Positions 14,858 to 22,491 of a stretch of 40,546 nt of DNA are shown piece after piece. Position numbers and translations under genes: made by a program. The notes beneath the pieces are model-generated. The model worked only from the letters and a program-made list of their open reading frames with translations, did not search any database and was not told the DNA's origin. Source of the DNA: CAZYAK01 sp964403335 (GTDB lineage Bacteria > Patescibacteriota > Gracilibacteria > Peribacterales > Peribacteraceae); the NCBI GenBank assembly GCA_964403335.1, contig CAYOFI010000015.1, positions 1-40,546 on the forward strand, in the 5' to 3' direction. Position 1 is the stretch's first letter. The number at the start of each line of letters is the position of its first letter.

Positions 14858-16468
14858 TTGCGCTCCCGCCGTTTCTTTTCCGTCTGGCCGGTCATCGGCC
14901 TTCTGGCTCTTGGTCTTGCTCTGACATGGCTCAAAATGCGGTTTGTGCCGCTGCACATGGACGAGTTTTTTCAATATCACAACCTGGCCTGTTGGGCCTA
15001 TCCGCTGAATGCGTTCAATGTGTTTATCGAAGGGTGCGGGGCGCATGATCTGAATCTGTTCAACAGCGGATGGGTGCTGCCCGTGCGGACCTTTGCGTAT
15101 GCGGGCTCCCTCCCGTCGCTCTATTACGCGCCGCTGTTGTATCTGTGGCCCAGTCCGGCCTCTGCGGCGTTTTTGGGATATCTGTTTCTTCTGCTGGAAG
15201 CGGAGATGCTGCGCCGCATCGTCGGCATCGCATTCTGGAAAATACTGCTGTTTCTGCTTTTGCTGCTGCCGTACGCCGTCTTGCATCTGGCCGATACGGG
15301 TCCCGTGGCCTTCCAGTGTCTGAGTATCTTTCTGTTGTTCCTGCTCATCCGGCGGTGGACGCGCTCGTTGCACTGGACGCCCGCCGTCCTCTCCTGCGTG
15401 ATCGTCGCGTTGGGGGTGTGGACGAAGCTGACGTATATATGGTTGCTGCCGGGTATCGCGATCATGGGGGTGTTGCTGATGTGGGAGGAGCGCACCCATC
15501 TGTTCGGCAAAAAGCGACGGTTCCAGACCGCGGTGCAGCTCTGCGCATGGACGTCATTCGCCATCCTGCTTCTGTTCCTGTATTTCCACTCCACGGAACC
15601 CGGCCATCCGGACCATTTCCCGCTGTGGAATGAAATTCTGCGGGGCAAGACGTACACGCTGGGCGAATTCCTGCGCGGGGAGTGGTCGCAGTCGCATGTT
15701 ATACGCACGTTTCTCCATCCGCTGGAGGTGGTCGCGCGTAATCGTCATGCGGTTTTGCCCTACGGATTCGTGCAGATCGTCTTTTCCGGATTGCTGTATC
15801 TCTTCGTGCCCATTTCTCTTCTTTTCGTGCCGTGGACGGGCAAGGCGCGCACGCACGCCATCCGCGCGATCGTGCTCTACGGCGCGTTTCTGCTGACCGC
15901 GGCCATCATCGTGGATTCCAAAGACGCGTGGTCCACGCATCATGCCGTTCTGTCGTATCCGTTTCTGCTTCTCAGCATCGGGTCCGTCGTGCGGATTCCG
16001 GCAGCGGGGAATCTGCGCGGAGCGTGGCGGTGTTGGGCGGGAGTGTTCTGCGTGATGAGTCTGCTGTTGTATCTGCGCATTCCTTCCGTGCCCCGGCAGG
16101 TGTGGGATGACGATTCAAAACGGACGGTGAACCACGTGCTGTCCGATCCCTACCTTGCGGAACACTACGTCTATGTGATCGCCAACTGGGGCATGTATTA
16201 CATTCAATCGTTGTACGGCAATTCCGCGCAAGCAGTCCTGTATTCCGAAAATTCCAACGATCTCGATAGAATCCGCAAGATTGCGGAACGCTTGGACCGT
16301 CAATTGTTATTTGTGTACGTGGATCCGGGGCGCGTCAGTGCCGCCCGCCAGATACTATCTTTGTCCTCCTGCGCCGCTCTTCCCGCGAACAGCGCGTGGT
16401 CCATCGCCTTGGAGCGCACTGCGGACCCCGGCAATCCGTGCTTTGCCGACGCAAAAATCCCGCAGTGA
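14858..16468 (+). CDS. GT-C family membrane glycosyltransferase, TTG start
   Basis: 536 residues. About eleven transmembrane helices are followed by a C-terminal soluble region (about 420-536) with five Cys. The first loop carries HMDEFFQYH, a D-E catalytic pair of the GT-C type, and LPSLYYAPLLY resembles the P-P-L-Y-Y motif. Acceptor and donor are unknown. The start is TTG at 14858; no ATG or GTG lies nearby in frame, and the first transmembrane helix starts at residue 9, so little can be missing. It is divergent from the PMT gene, with a 92-nt region between starts. Confidence 0.8.
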   Translation: MRSRRFFSVWPVIGLLALGLALTWLKMRFVPLHMDEFFQYHNLACWAYPLNAFNVFIEGCGAHDLNLFNSGWVLPVRTFAYAGSLPSLYYAPLLYLWPSPASAAFLGYLFLLLEAEMLRRIVGIAFWKILLFLLLLLPYAVLHLADTGPVAFQCLSIFLLFLLIRRWTRSLHWTPAVLSCVIVALGVWTKLTYIWLLPGIAIMGVLLMWEERTHLFGKKRRFQTAVQLCAWTSFAILLLFLYFHSTEPGHPDHFPLWNEILRGKTYTLGEFLRGEWSQSHVIRTFLHPLEVVARNRHAVLPYGFVQIVFSGLLYLFVPISLLFVPWTGKARTHAIRAIVLYGAFLLTAAIIVDSKDAWSTHHAVLSYPFLLLSIGSVVRIPAAGNLRGAWRCWAGVFCVMSLLLYLRIPSVPRQVWDDDSKRTVNHVLSDPYLAEHYVYVIANWGMYYIQSLYGNSAQAVLYSENSNDLDRIRKIAERLDRQLLFVYVDPGRVSAARQILSLSSCAALPANSAWSIALERTADPGNPCFADAKIPQ

Positions 16469-16504
16469 TCGGTACTTTTTTGCTTCCGTCTGCGTCAGAG
16501 AAAG

Positions 16505-16513
16505 TGATACTCT
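16505..16513 (+). promoter_or_regulatory. Extended -10 box of ftsH, leaderless type
   Basis: TGaTACTCT, with the -10 at 16508-16513, ends 6 nt before the ftsH ATG. No Shine-Dalgarno. Confidence 0.55.
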
Positions 16514-16519
16514 TTTCGC

Positions 16520-18430
16520 ATGCCCGCACCCTCCCGACCCCCACCGCGCAGCCGCCAACAATGGCTTTTGAGCCTTTTTCTGTTCGGAGTGCTGGTGTTC
16601 CTGTCGTTCATGTTCCTGCTCAATCCCGAACGTCAGAACGAGCAGAAGTATGCCGATGCCAAAGAGGTGCCCATCAGCGCCATCACGCAGGGCTATGCGC
16701 AGGGCGAGTTCAAAGAAATCAGCATCCGCGATAACAAGGTCTACGCCACCAAAAAAGACGACACCGTCGTGCAGTCGTATAAAGAGAACATCGACACCGT
16801 CAGCCAGCTGGGCTGGAACGATCCCAAGAATCCCACGGTCGTGAAGGTGGAAAACCGCGAGGCGACCAACATGCTCTATGCCGTTCTGCCGGATCTCCTC
16901 TTCTTTCTGCTCATCATCGCCGGCGTGATCTGGCTCTTCCGCGGAATCGCGCGCAGCCAATCCACCGCCCTCAGCTTCGGGAAATCCCGCGCGCGCATCG
17001 CCGATGCCAAGCAGGTCAAAACGCGTTTTGTCGATGTGGCGGGTGCCGAGGAAGCGAAGGAGGATTTGGTCGAAGTGGTCGACTTCCTGAAAAATCCGAA
17101 GAAATACACGGCTATTGGTGCCAAGATTCCCAAGGGCGTGCTTCTCGTCGGCGCTCCGGGAACGGGAAAGACGCTCCTCGCGCGTGCCGTTGCCGGTGAA
17201 GCGGGCGTGCCGTTCTTCTCCATCGCCGGTTCGGAGTTCGTGGAGATGTTCGTGGGTGTGGGTGCGTCGCGCGTGCGCGATCTGTTTACGAAAGCCAAGC
17301 GCAATGCGCCGTGCATCATCTTCATCGATGAAATCGATGCCGTCGGCCGCCAGCGCGGGGGAGCAGGATTCGGCGGAGGCCACGATGAGCGCGAACAGAC
17401 CTTGAACCAGATCCTCACGGAGATGGATGGCTTTGAACAAGAGACGAACGTGATCGTGATGGCCGCCACCAACCGTCCGGATGTGCTGGACGTCGCATTG
17501 CTTCGTCCGGGCCGCTTTGACCGCCGCGTCTTTATCGATAAGCCGGACCTGGGCGCCCGCGAACAGATTCTGGAAGTCCACGCGCGCAACAAGAAGATGT
17601 CTAAGGAGATTCATTTGGGGGACATCGCCAAGCAGACGGTGGGCATGGCCGGTGCCGATTTGGAGAACATCATGAACGAGGCCGCGATCTTTGCCGCCAA
17701 GCGCAAGCACGTTACCGTGCAGCAGAGGGATTTGGTCGACGCCGTGGAAAAAGTGACCATCGGCGCGGAGAAGAAATCCCGCAAGCTGACGCAGAAAGAA
17801 AAAGACATCACCACGTACCACGAGCTGGGCCACGCCATTGTCGGGCATTTGTGCGAGCACAGTGATCCGCTGCACAAAATCTCCATCGTTTCCCGTGGCT
17901 CCGCGTTGGGTGTGACATGGTTCTTGCCGCAGGAAGACCAGTACACCGTCAGCAAGAACAAATTCATCGACGAGATTTGCGGATTGCTCGGCGGGCGTGC
18001 GGCGGAAGAAATCGTCTTTGGCGAAATCACGACGGGAGCCAGCAACGACCTGGAGCGCGTCACGCAAATCGCGCGCAACATGGCCATGAAGTACGGCATG
18101 GGCGATGCCAAACTCGGCCTGGTCACGTACGGCGAAAAGCAGGGTTCGATGTTCCTCGGGGTCGACCCCAACATGAACCGCAATTATTCCGAGGATTTGG
18201 CGCTCCACATCGATGCGTTCGTCCGGAAACTGGTGGATGAGCAGTACGAGCGCGCGAAGGGATTCCTCATCAAGCACCGCAAGAAATTGGATGAACTCGC
18301 CAAGGTTTTGCTGGAGAAAGAAACCATGAGCGTGGATGAGTTCGCGGAAATCTTCGACGGCAAGAAAGCGAAAGAGCGCGAGGAGAAGAAGATTGAGGAG
18401 CAGGAAGAGTCGGTGGAGGAGGCTGCGTAA
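16520..18430 (+). CDS. ftsH: ATP-dependent zinc metalloprotease FtsH
   Basis: 636 residues, typical length. Membrane-anchored AAA+ protease that degrades misfolded or unassembled membrane proteins and short-lived regulators. Two transmembrane helices (about 17-34 and 122-141) flank a small periplasmic domain. The AAA module has Walker A GAPGTGKT (211-218), Walker B IIFIDEID, the pore-loop FVGVGASRVRD and the second region of homology ATNRPDVLDVALLRPGRFDRR-like stretch near 316-336. The zinc site is HELGH (434-438) with the downstream acidic ligand in the ASNDLERVT region. The Lys/Glu-rich tail is normal. It stands alone, between a glycosyltransferase gene and purB. Confidence 0.97.
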   Translation: MPAPSRPPPRSRQQWLLSLFLFGVLVFLSFMFLLNPERQNEQKYADAKEVPISAITQGYAQGEFKEISIRDNKVYATKKDDTVVQSYKENIDTVSQLGWNDPKNPTVVKVENREATNMLYAVLPDLLFFLLIIAGVIWLFRGIARSQSTALSFGKSRARIADAKQVKTRFVDVAGAEEAKEDLVEVVDFLKNPKKYTAIGAKIPKGVLLVGAPGTGKTLLARAVAGEAGVPFFSIAGSEFVEMFVGVGASRVRDLFTKAKRNAPCIIFIDEIDAVGRQRGGAGFGGGHDEREQTLNQILTEMDGFEQETNVIVMAATNRPDVLDVALLRPGRFDRRVFIDKPDLGAREQILEVHARNKKMSKEIHLGDIAKQTVGMAGADLENIMNEAAIFAAKRKHVTVQQRDLVDAVEKVTIGAEKKSRKLTQKEKDITTYHELGHAIVGHLCEHSDPLHKISIVSRGSALGVTWFLPQEDQYTVSKNKFIDEICGLLGGRAAEEIVFGEITTGASNDLERVTQIARNMAMKYGMGDAKLGLVTYGEKQGSMFLGVDPNMNRNYSEDLALHIDAFVRKLVDEQYERAKGFLIKHRKKLDELAKVLLEKETMSVDEFAEIFDGKKAKEREEKKIEEQEESVEEAA

Positions 18431-18513
18431 TGTCACCCTGAGCTTGTCGAAGGGTGACAGGTGCAAGTGGAAGTTGCACCAAAGCGTCATGGTTCGACAG
18501 GCTCACCATGACA
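18431..18513. repeat. Tandem palindromic repeats with TTCGACA/TGTCGAA cores
   Basis: Three hairpins in a row. TGTCACCCT (18431-18439) pairs with AGGGTGACA around GAGCTTGTCGA. GGTGCAA then TTGCACC form a perfect 7-bp stem. GTCATGGT (from about 18487) pairs with ACCATGAC around TCGACAGGCTC. The first and third share the GAGC-TGTCGAA core in opposite orientation. This is a REP-like family I have seen in many unrelated bacterial genomes. It fills the ftsH-purB gap and could terminate ftsH transcription. Confidence 0.65.
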
Positions 18514-18540
18514 GTTGGTGCCAGCAACACAAAAACGCGG

Positions 18541-18546
18541 TATACT
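18541..18546 (+). promoter_or_regulatory. -10 box of purB, leaderless type
   Basis: TATACT ends 8 nt before the purB ATG. No Shine-Dalgarno. Confidence 0.55.
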
Positions 18547-18554
18547 GATCCCCG

Positions 18555-19868
18555 ATGCTTTCCGCTCTCTCCCCCCTCGATGGCCGCTACAGCGCCGCTA
18601 CCGAGTCGCTTCGCCGATTTTTTTCGGAAGAAGCATTGATGCGGGCGCGCGTCGAAGTCGAAGTCAGATATTTCCTCGCACTTGCCGCGGAGGAGAATGT
18701 TCCGGAGCTTCCCGCGGTGCCGGAGAAGATTGCACACAAGATGCTGCAGCTCTTCGAGAAATTTACGGAGCACGATGCGGCGGCGATCAAAGTATTGGAG
18801 AAGACCACGCGGCACGACGTGAAAGCCGTCGAGTATTGGCTGAAGCAGAAGCTCACGAAACTTGGATTGAAGAAACACACGGAATTCGTGCATTTCGCTC
18901 TGACAAGCGAAGATGTGAATAACCTCGCATACGGGATTTTGATTCGTGACGCGCTCAAAGAAGTCATCATTCCGTCGATGTCCGATGTGCAGAAAATGAT
19001 CCGGTCGCTGGGAAAATCAGGACAGAACATTTCGATGCTCAGCCTCACGCACGGTCAGCCCGCGACTCCGACGACATTGGGCAAAGAATTTTTCGTGTTC
19101 TTCGATCGATTGGATCGTCAGCTCGGGCAACTAAAGAGTTTCAAAATGCAGGGCAAATTGGGTGGAGCAGTCGGCAATTTCTCGGCACACCGCGCCGCGT
19201 ATCCGGAAGTCAGCTGGGAGCGCTTTCGCAAAACATTCGTCTCCAAACTCGGATTGATCCCGTTGGTATCGACCACCCAGATCAATCCGCACGATGACCT
19301 CGCGGAGCTCAGCCACGTCCTCTTCCGCATCAACACGATACTTTTAGATTTGAGCCGCGATATGTGGATGTACATCAGCCGCGGCGTCTTCAAACAAAAA
19401 GTTGTTGCGGGGGAAATCGGTTCCTCGGCGATGCCGCATAAAGTGAACCCGATTGATTTTGAAAACGCGGAGGGAAATCTGGGACTCAGCAACGCGATGT
19501 TTAGTCACTTCGCCGAAAAACTCCCCATCAGCCGCCTGCAGCGCGATCTCAGTGATTCGACCGTGCAGCGGAACATCGGCGTGGCATTCGGGTATCACTT
19601 GCTGGCCATCAAGTCGCTCGGAACGGGATTCGGCCGCATCGCCATGGACCGCGAGGCCATCAAGCGCGAATTGCACACGCATCCCGAAGTCATCGCCGAA
19701 GCGATCCAAACCGTCCTGCGCCGCCGCGGAGTGACGGGAGCGTATGAACAATTGAAGGAGCTGACGCGCGGGAAGCACGTGAGTGCCAAGGAATTCGCGG
19801 CGTTTATCGATGATTTGGCGCTGTCTAAAGAGGAGAAAGTGAGGTTGAAGGGGATGTTGCCGGCCTAG
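18555..19868 (+). CDS. purB: Adenylosuccinate lyase
   Basis: 437 residues. Cleaves SAICAR to AICAR and adenylosuccinate to AMP, each releasing fumarate; the protein is normally a homotetramer. It begins LSALSPLDGRY like E. coli-type PurB. TSEDVNN (117-123), THGQPATPTT (165-174, catalytic His166) and the fumarase-superfamily signature GSSAMPHKVNP (289-299, mobile loop with catalytic Ser) are all intact. It acts directly after PurC, encoded at 6144-7118. It is convergent with the TrmB-like regulator, 16 nt apart. Confidence 0.96.
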   Translation: MLSALSPLDGRYSAATESLRRFFSEEALMRARVEVEVRYFLALAAEENVPELPAVPEKIAHKMLQLFEKFTEHDAAAIKVLEKTTRHDVKAVEYWLKQKLTKLGLKKHTEFVHFALTSEDVNNLAYGILIRDALKEVIIPSMSDVQKMIRSLGKSGQNISMLSLTHGQPATPTTLGKEFFVFFDRLDRQLGQLKSFKMQGKLGGAVGNFSAHRAAYPEVSWERFRKTFVSKLGLIPLVSTTQINPHDDLAELSHVLFRINTILLDLSRDMWMYISRGVFKQKVVAGEIGSSAMPHKVNPIDFENAEGNLGLSNAMFSHFAEKLPISRLQRDLSDSTVQRNIGVAFGYHLLAIKSLGTGFGRIAMDREAIKRELHTHPEVIAEAIQTVLRRRGVTGAYEQLKELTRGKHVSAKEFAAFIDDLALSKEEKVRLKGMLPA

Positions 19869-19875
19869 GATCAGT

Positions 19876-19888
19876 GTGAGCTTCTCAC
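19876..19888. terminator. Short hairpin between purB and trmB-like gene
   Basis: GTGAG (19876-19880), CTT loop, CTCAC (19884-19888), followed by TTCC on the plus strand. It overlaps the TGA stop of the minus-strand regulator. The stem is short, so this is a weak call. Confidence 0.3.
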
Positions 19889-20640
19889 TTCCGGACAGGT
19901 GTGCACTGCTTCCACAGCACCTGGAAATACTGCCGGAATCCCTCCACCGTTTGATCGCCTGACAAATCCAGAATGTACGGTTCGTCGCCGTAGAAGAGCA
20001 GACTCACGCGGTCGTGCCATACCATGATGTCGTGGGGAGACTTTATGGCATCCCGTAGCAGACGGAGTTCAATATGCGGCCGGCTCAGGTTCAATGCGGC
20101 TTCAGTCACTTTGTCGCCAAAGAGGAGTAATTTCCAGGTGATGGCGCGTTCGGTCCGAATTTTTTCCATCGATCGATACGCGCTGGAATCCTGGGGAAGG
20201 ATCTCGAAGAATCGTTGGCTGTTCATGCCAAGCACCAGCGCTTCGGATTTCTTCGGTTGCCCGCGCATCGCCTCCAGAAAAAAATGCTGCACGCCGTTGA
20301 TCCCTTTGTAGACGCGGATGTCATCCGCCGCGCGTTTTTTACTCGCAATCTCAAACAGCTGGGGGATGAGTTGCTGCGTCTCTTCCAACCGGTTCCGCGC
20401 ACGTTCCTCCAATGCGGCGGGATTGGGAACGCTGAACCGTTTGCGGCGGCGGATTTCATACACGCTCAAGAGTCCTTCTTTCTGCAGCCTGTCCGCTGAC
20501 AGATAAATCAGCTGCTTATGGAGCCCGGTTTCCTTCTCCAAATCGCCGATCGTGGGCTCGCCGAGAGCGAGCACAGCGACGTACACCTTCGCGTCGTTTT
20601 CCTTGAATCCCAGCCGCTGAAGATCCTGTTCTAGAGTCAT
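19885..20640 (-). CDS. TrmB-family transcriptional regulator
   Basis: 251 residues. Residues 1-75 are a TrmB-type winged helix: GFKENDAKVYVAVLALGE, the recognition-helix region TGLHKQLIYLSADRLQKEG, and the wing around VYEIRRRKRFSV. A short helical linker with Arg/Glu (75-100) leads to a C-terminal effector domain (about 105-250) with the VYKGINGVQHFFLEAM start shared by the giant sensor protein at 32865 (EYYHGPDGIQKLYLQLL). TrmB proteins are known mainly as sugar-responsive regulators, but the ligand here is unknown. Its promoter shares a palindrome with the divergent gene at 20783, so autoregulation plus control of that gene is likely. Confidence 0.85.
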   Translation of the reverse strand: MTLEQDLQRLGFKENDAKVYVAVLALGEPTIGDLEKETGLHKQLIYLSADRLQKEGLLSVYEIRRRKRFSVPNPAALEERARNRLEETQQLIPQLFEIASKKRAADDIRVYKGINGVQHFFLEAMRGQPKKSEALVLGMNSQRFFEILPQDSSAYRSMEKIRTERAITWKLLLFGDKVTEAALNLSRPHIELRLLRDAIKSPHDIMVWHDRVSLLFYGDEPYILDLSGDQTVEGFRQYFQVLWKQCTPVRK

Positions 20641-20645
20641 AAGTC

Positions 20646-20696
20646 GTATGACTGGAATCTATTTTTTGGCTCTCTGCTGCAGTATATCAGTCATAC
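20646..20696. promoter_or_regulatory. Inverted repeat flanking the trmB-like start region, candidate second operator
   Basis: GTATGACTG (20646-20654) and CAGTCATAC (20688-20696) are perfect 9-bp inverted copies. One sits in the short leader, the other in the -35/-10 spacer of the regulator promoter. They could be paired binding sites for looping, or a leader hairpin. Confidence 0.55.
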
Positions 20697-20744
20697 ATAG
20701 AGTAGTCAAATATTGTTGACTATTTAATAATACTTCCGTACTCT
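20681..20744. promoter_or_regulatory. Divergent promoters sharing one palindromic operator
   Basis: The perfect palindrome TAGTCAA-N6-TTGACTA (20703-20722) contains a -35 on each strand. Plus strand: TTGACT (20716-20721), 17-bp spacer, TACTCT (20739-20744), reading to the gene at 20783. Minus strand: TTGACT (20704-20709), 17-bp spacer, TGaTATACT with the -10 at 20681-20686, reading to the regulator. A regulator bound to the palindrome would block both -35 boxes at once. Confidence 0.75.
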
Positions 20745-20782
20745 GTCCATGGTTCCTTCAAACCGTGATGAAAGGAGACGGG

Positions 20783-21091
20783 ATGCAGCACAAGGTTCAT
20801 GTGGATCCGGCCGGCGACAAGGTCAGTGTGGGAGGGCTGGAGAAGATGGTCACCCGTCTGGGCTCGCACTTCATCCTCTCCACTGCGATGGAAGCCGAGG
20901 TGATCCTGGCCTGGACGGTGGATGCTGCCATGCAGTTCGCCATCGATCCCAACAAGCAGATCATTCTGCTTGGAGAGCGTGTTCCTCTGGAGGTGCCGAA
21001 GAACGTACACTTCTTACACTATCAGGCGGCCACGCTTGATGCGTTCATGCGGGTCCTTCTGGATTGTGTGAAGGAGCCATACAACAAGTGA
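20783..21091 (+). CDS. Small hypothetical protein under TrmB-type operator
   Basis: 102 residues from ATG 20783, chosen because a strong Shine-Dalgarno AAAGGAG (20771-20777) lies 5 nt upstream; the in-frame codons at 20765 and 20768 do not fit it. No signal peptide and no clear transmembrane helix. It has a mixed alpha/beta pattern (KVHVDPAGDKVSVGGLEKM, EVILAWTVDAAMQFA, KQIILLGERV, VHFLHYQAATLDAFM). I do not recognise the family. The predicted transcript has a leader of about 30 nt, unlike most genes here, and ends at a strong terminator. It is probably the main target of the divergent TrmB-like regulator. Confidence 0.7.
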   Translation: MQHKVHVDPAGDKVSVGGLEKMVTRLGSHFILSTAMEAEVILAWTVDAAMQFAIDPNKQIILLGERVPLEVPKNVHFLHYQAATLDAFMRVLLDCVKEPYNK

Positions 21092-21120
21092 CTGAGCGAA
21101 CCTTCGGGCTCGCCCAAAGG

Positions 21121-21147
21121 CCCACCTTTCGGGGTGGGTTTTTCTTC
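21121..21147 (+). terminator. Intrinsic terminator of the small gene at 20783
   Basis: CCCACC (21121-21126), loop TTTCGG, GGTGGG (21133-21138), then TTTTTCTTC. A classical GC stem plus U-tract 30 nt after the stop codon. A second small hairpin with GAGC and GCTC arms lies just upstream. Confidence 0.85.
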
Positions 21148-21356
21148 GAATCACTCAAAAGAAATTTCGTGGTTCACCATGAGCAAGCTCGCTGCGTAGC
21201 AGCTGCGAGTCGAATGGTGCAGCGTATTAGACGACGTTCGAACCGCGATGCTGTTAAAGCCCGGCTCCGTCTGCGGACTGCGCCGTGGCATCCGGCTCGA
21301 ATACCGATAAATGACCAACCATCGCGGCGTAGTGCCCCAGAGGGCACGAAGCCGGA
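21148..21356. other. Gene-free structured stretch downstream of tRNA-Leu
   Basis: No convincing coding frame. It holds several inverted repeats: CACCAT (21175-21180) with ATGGTG (21214-21219), enclosing CTCGC (21188-21192) with GCGAG (21205-21209); and GTGCCC-CAGA-GGGCAC (21332-21347), which extends outward through CGGC/GCCG to CCAT/ATGG and reaches the last bases of the tRNA. It could be a 3' trailer or terminator of the minus-strand tRNA transcript, or a small RNA. No tmRNA, RNase P or SRP signature was recognised. Confidence 0.35.
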
Positions 21357-21443
21357 TGGTGCCGTGGAGAAGACTCGAACTTCCACATCCTTGCGGATAC
21401 ACGCCCCTCAAGCGTGCGCGTCTACCAATTTCGCCACCACGGC
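21357..21443 (-). tRNA. tRNA-Leu (anticodon GAG)
   Basis: 87 nt with encoded CCA. On the minus strand, the acceptor stem GCCGTGG pairs with CCACGGC, followed by discriminator A and CCA. D stem GCG/CGC, anticodon stem CACGC/GCGTG with loop TTGAGGG giving anticodon GAG (reads CUC/CUU), a long class II variable arm TATCC-GCAA-GGATG, and T stem GGAAG/CTTCT with loop TTCGAGT. Confidence 0.97.
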
Positions 21444-21499
21444 ATGTGTAACGAATGATCTGCTTCCCGCGCACACGAAAGTGGGGCGAGAAGGGCTGA

Positions 21500-21528
21500 A
21501 GTGTAGCAAGACCATGGCCCGGCGCAAA
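21500..21528 (-). promoter_or_regulatory. Candidate promoter of tRNA-Leu
   Basis: On the minus strand, TTTGCG (21523-21528), 17-bp spacer, TGcTACACT with the -10 at 21500-21505. A transcript would start about 50 nt before the mature tRNA 5' end. Confidence 0.5.
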
Positions 21529-21544
21529 GGGAAGAAGAGGGCTT

Positions 21545-22462
21545 TTAAGCCTTACAGGCGTAGATCTCAAGCTCGTCGCGCAGATTGATAGGCAACAGCA
21601 GTCCTTTTGACGGTGTGCCGGGTTGTTCGTCTGACATCTCCTTTCGTCCAAACCGTGCACGCAGATATCGCCTGGCAAATTGCAGAAGATATGCGGAGCT
21701 GAAGTAGCGGGTGTGGTGGCGTGTACGCAGGATGGTGAGCCCGGCGCCATGCAGTGCCGCCTCCAGCGAGCAGCGGGAAAAATAGTGCAGGTGGGCGGGG
21801 ATCATGCAGTGCCAGCGGCTGCCGAGGAGTTTGGCGGCGAGGCTGTCGAACCGAGGAGTCGTCAGGATCAGGATGCCGCCGGGAGCAAGCAACTTCGTGC
21901 ATCGGGAGACGAACGTGAAGGGATCGGCCAAGTGCTCGATGACGTCGAATGCCGTGACCAAGTCGTATGCGGATGCGGGATAATCCGCGAGTGCGTCTGT
22001 GGTTCCGTGGCGAATGCGCTGCGTTCCCGTTCGCTTCGCATACTCATCGACCGCCCACCCCGCCGCCTCCAACCCCTCCGCATCCCACCTCGCTTGCACG
22101 GCTTCCTCCACAAAAAATCCCGGCCCCGCGCCGATGTCCAAAGCCTTGCCGGGTTCATCGGTCATCGCGGCAAGGCGATGGAGAATGTTGCGTGCGGTTT
22201 TGCGCCGTCCCGTTTCTTCGTTCATGTACGTCTCATCTTTGGGAGACGATGCATACCACTGAAAGATGCGTGCTTCATCATTTTTGGTGATGGGCGTGTG
22301 GCCGTGCCCGCATGTTTTGCAGCGCCATACATCCAACAGTTCACGCCCCCGTCCGTGGGCGATGGAGTATGTGCTCTCTGCAAAGTACGCTTGCACCGTC
22401 GTCGTTCCCGGGGTGTGGAGCGCGCACGGCGCTGTACAACACGGACAGGGCATCTTTACCAT
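21545..22462 (-). CDS. Class I SAM-dependent methyltransferase with N-terminal zinc-ribbon cysteines
   Basis: 305 residues. CPCCTAPC at the N-terminus and WRCKTCGHG (about residue 48) form a C-x2-C plus C-x2-C pair likely to bind zinc. The methyltransferase core has motif I ALDIGAGPGFF (about 105-115), then GLEAAGW, the FDVIEHLADP motif and LLAPGGILILTTPR. This architecture is common among methyltransferases in polysaccharide and surface-glycan loci, where O- or C-methylation of sugars is typical. It is divergent from the GT2 gene at 22492. The start at 22462 is taken because TGcTGTACT ends 6 nt upstream; ATG 22453 is the alternative. Confidence 0.85.
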   Translation of the reverse strand: MVKMPCPCCTAPCALHTPGTTTVQAYFAESTYSIAHGRGRELLDVWRCKTCGHGHTPITKNDEARIFQWYASSPKDETYMNEETGRRKTARNILHRLAAMTDEPGKALDIGAGPGFFVEEAVQARWDAEGLEAAGWAVDEYAKRTGTQRIRHGTTDALADYPASAYDLVTAFDVIEHLADPFTFVSRCTKLLAPGGILILTTPRFDSLAAKLLGSRWHCMIPAHLHYFSRCSLEAALHGAGLTILRTRHHTRYFSSAYLLQFARRYLRARFGRKEMSDEQPGTPSKGLLLPINLRDELEIYACKA

Positions 22463-22491
22463 GCGGGCAGTACAGCATTCCGCCGCTCTAC

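Noticed and set aside
16355..18490. Long minus-strand open frame (711 codons) opposite ftsH
   Set aside because: It is antisense to a textbook ftsH, is rich in residues expected from reversed codons (His, Arg, Leu), and has no domain signature.
21148..21356. tmRNA or RNase P RNA next to the tRNA
   Set aside because: No tag-peptide frame, no paired tRNA-like acceptor ends and no recognisable P RNA core.
21357..21443. tRNA-Leu as an integration site
   Set aside because: No integrase and no repeated tRNA 3' segment was seen in the flanks.
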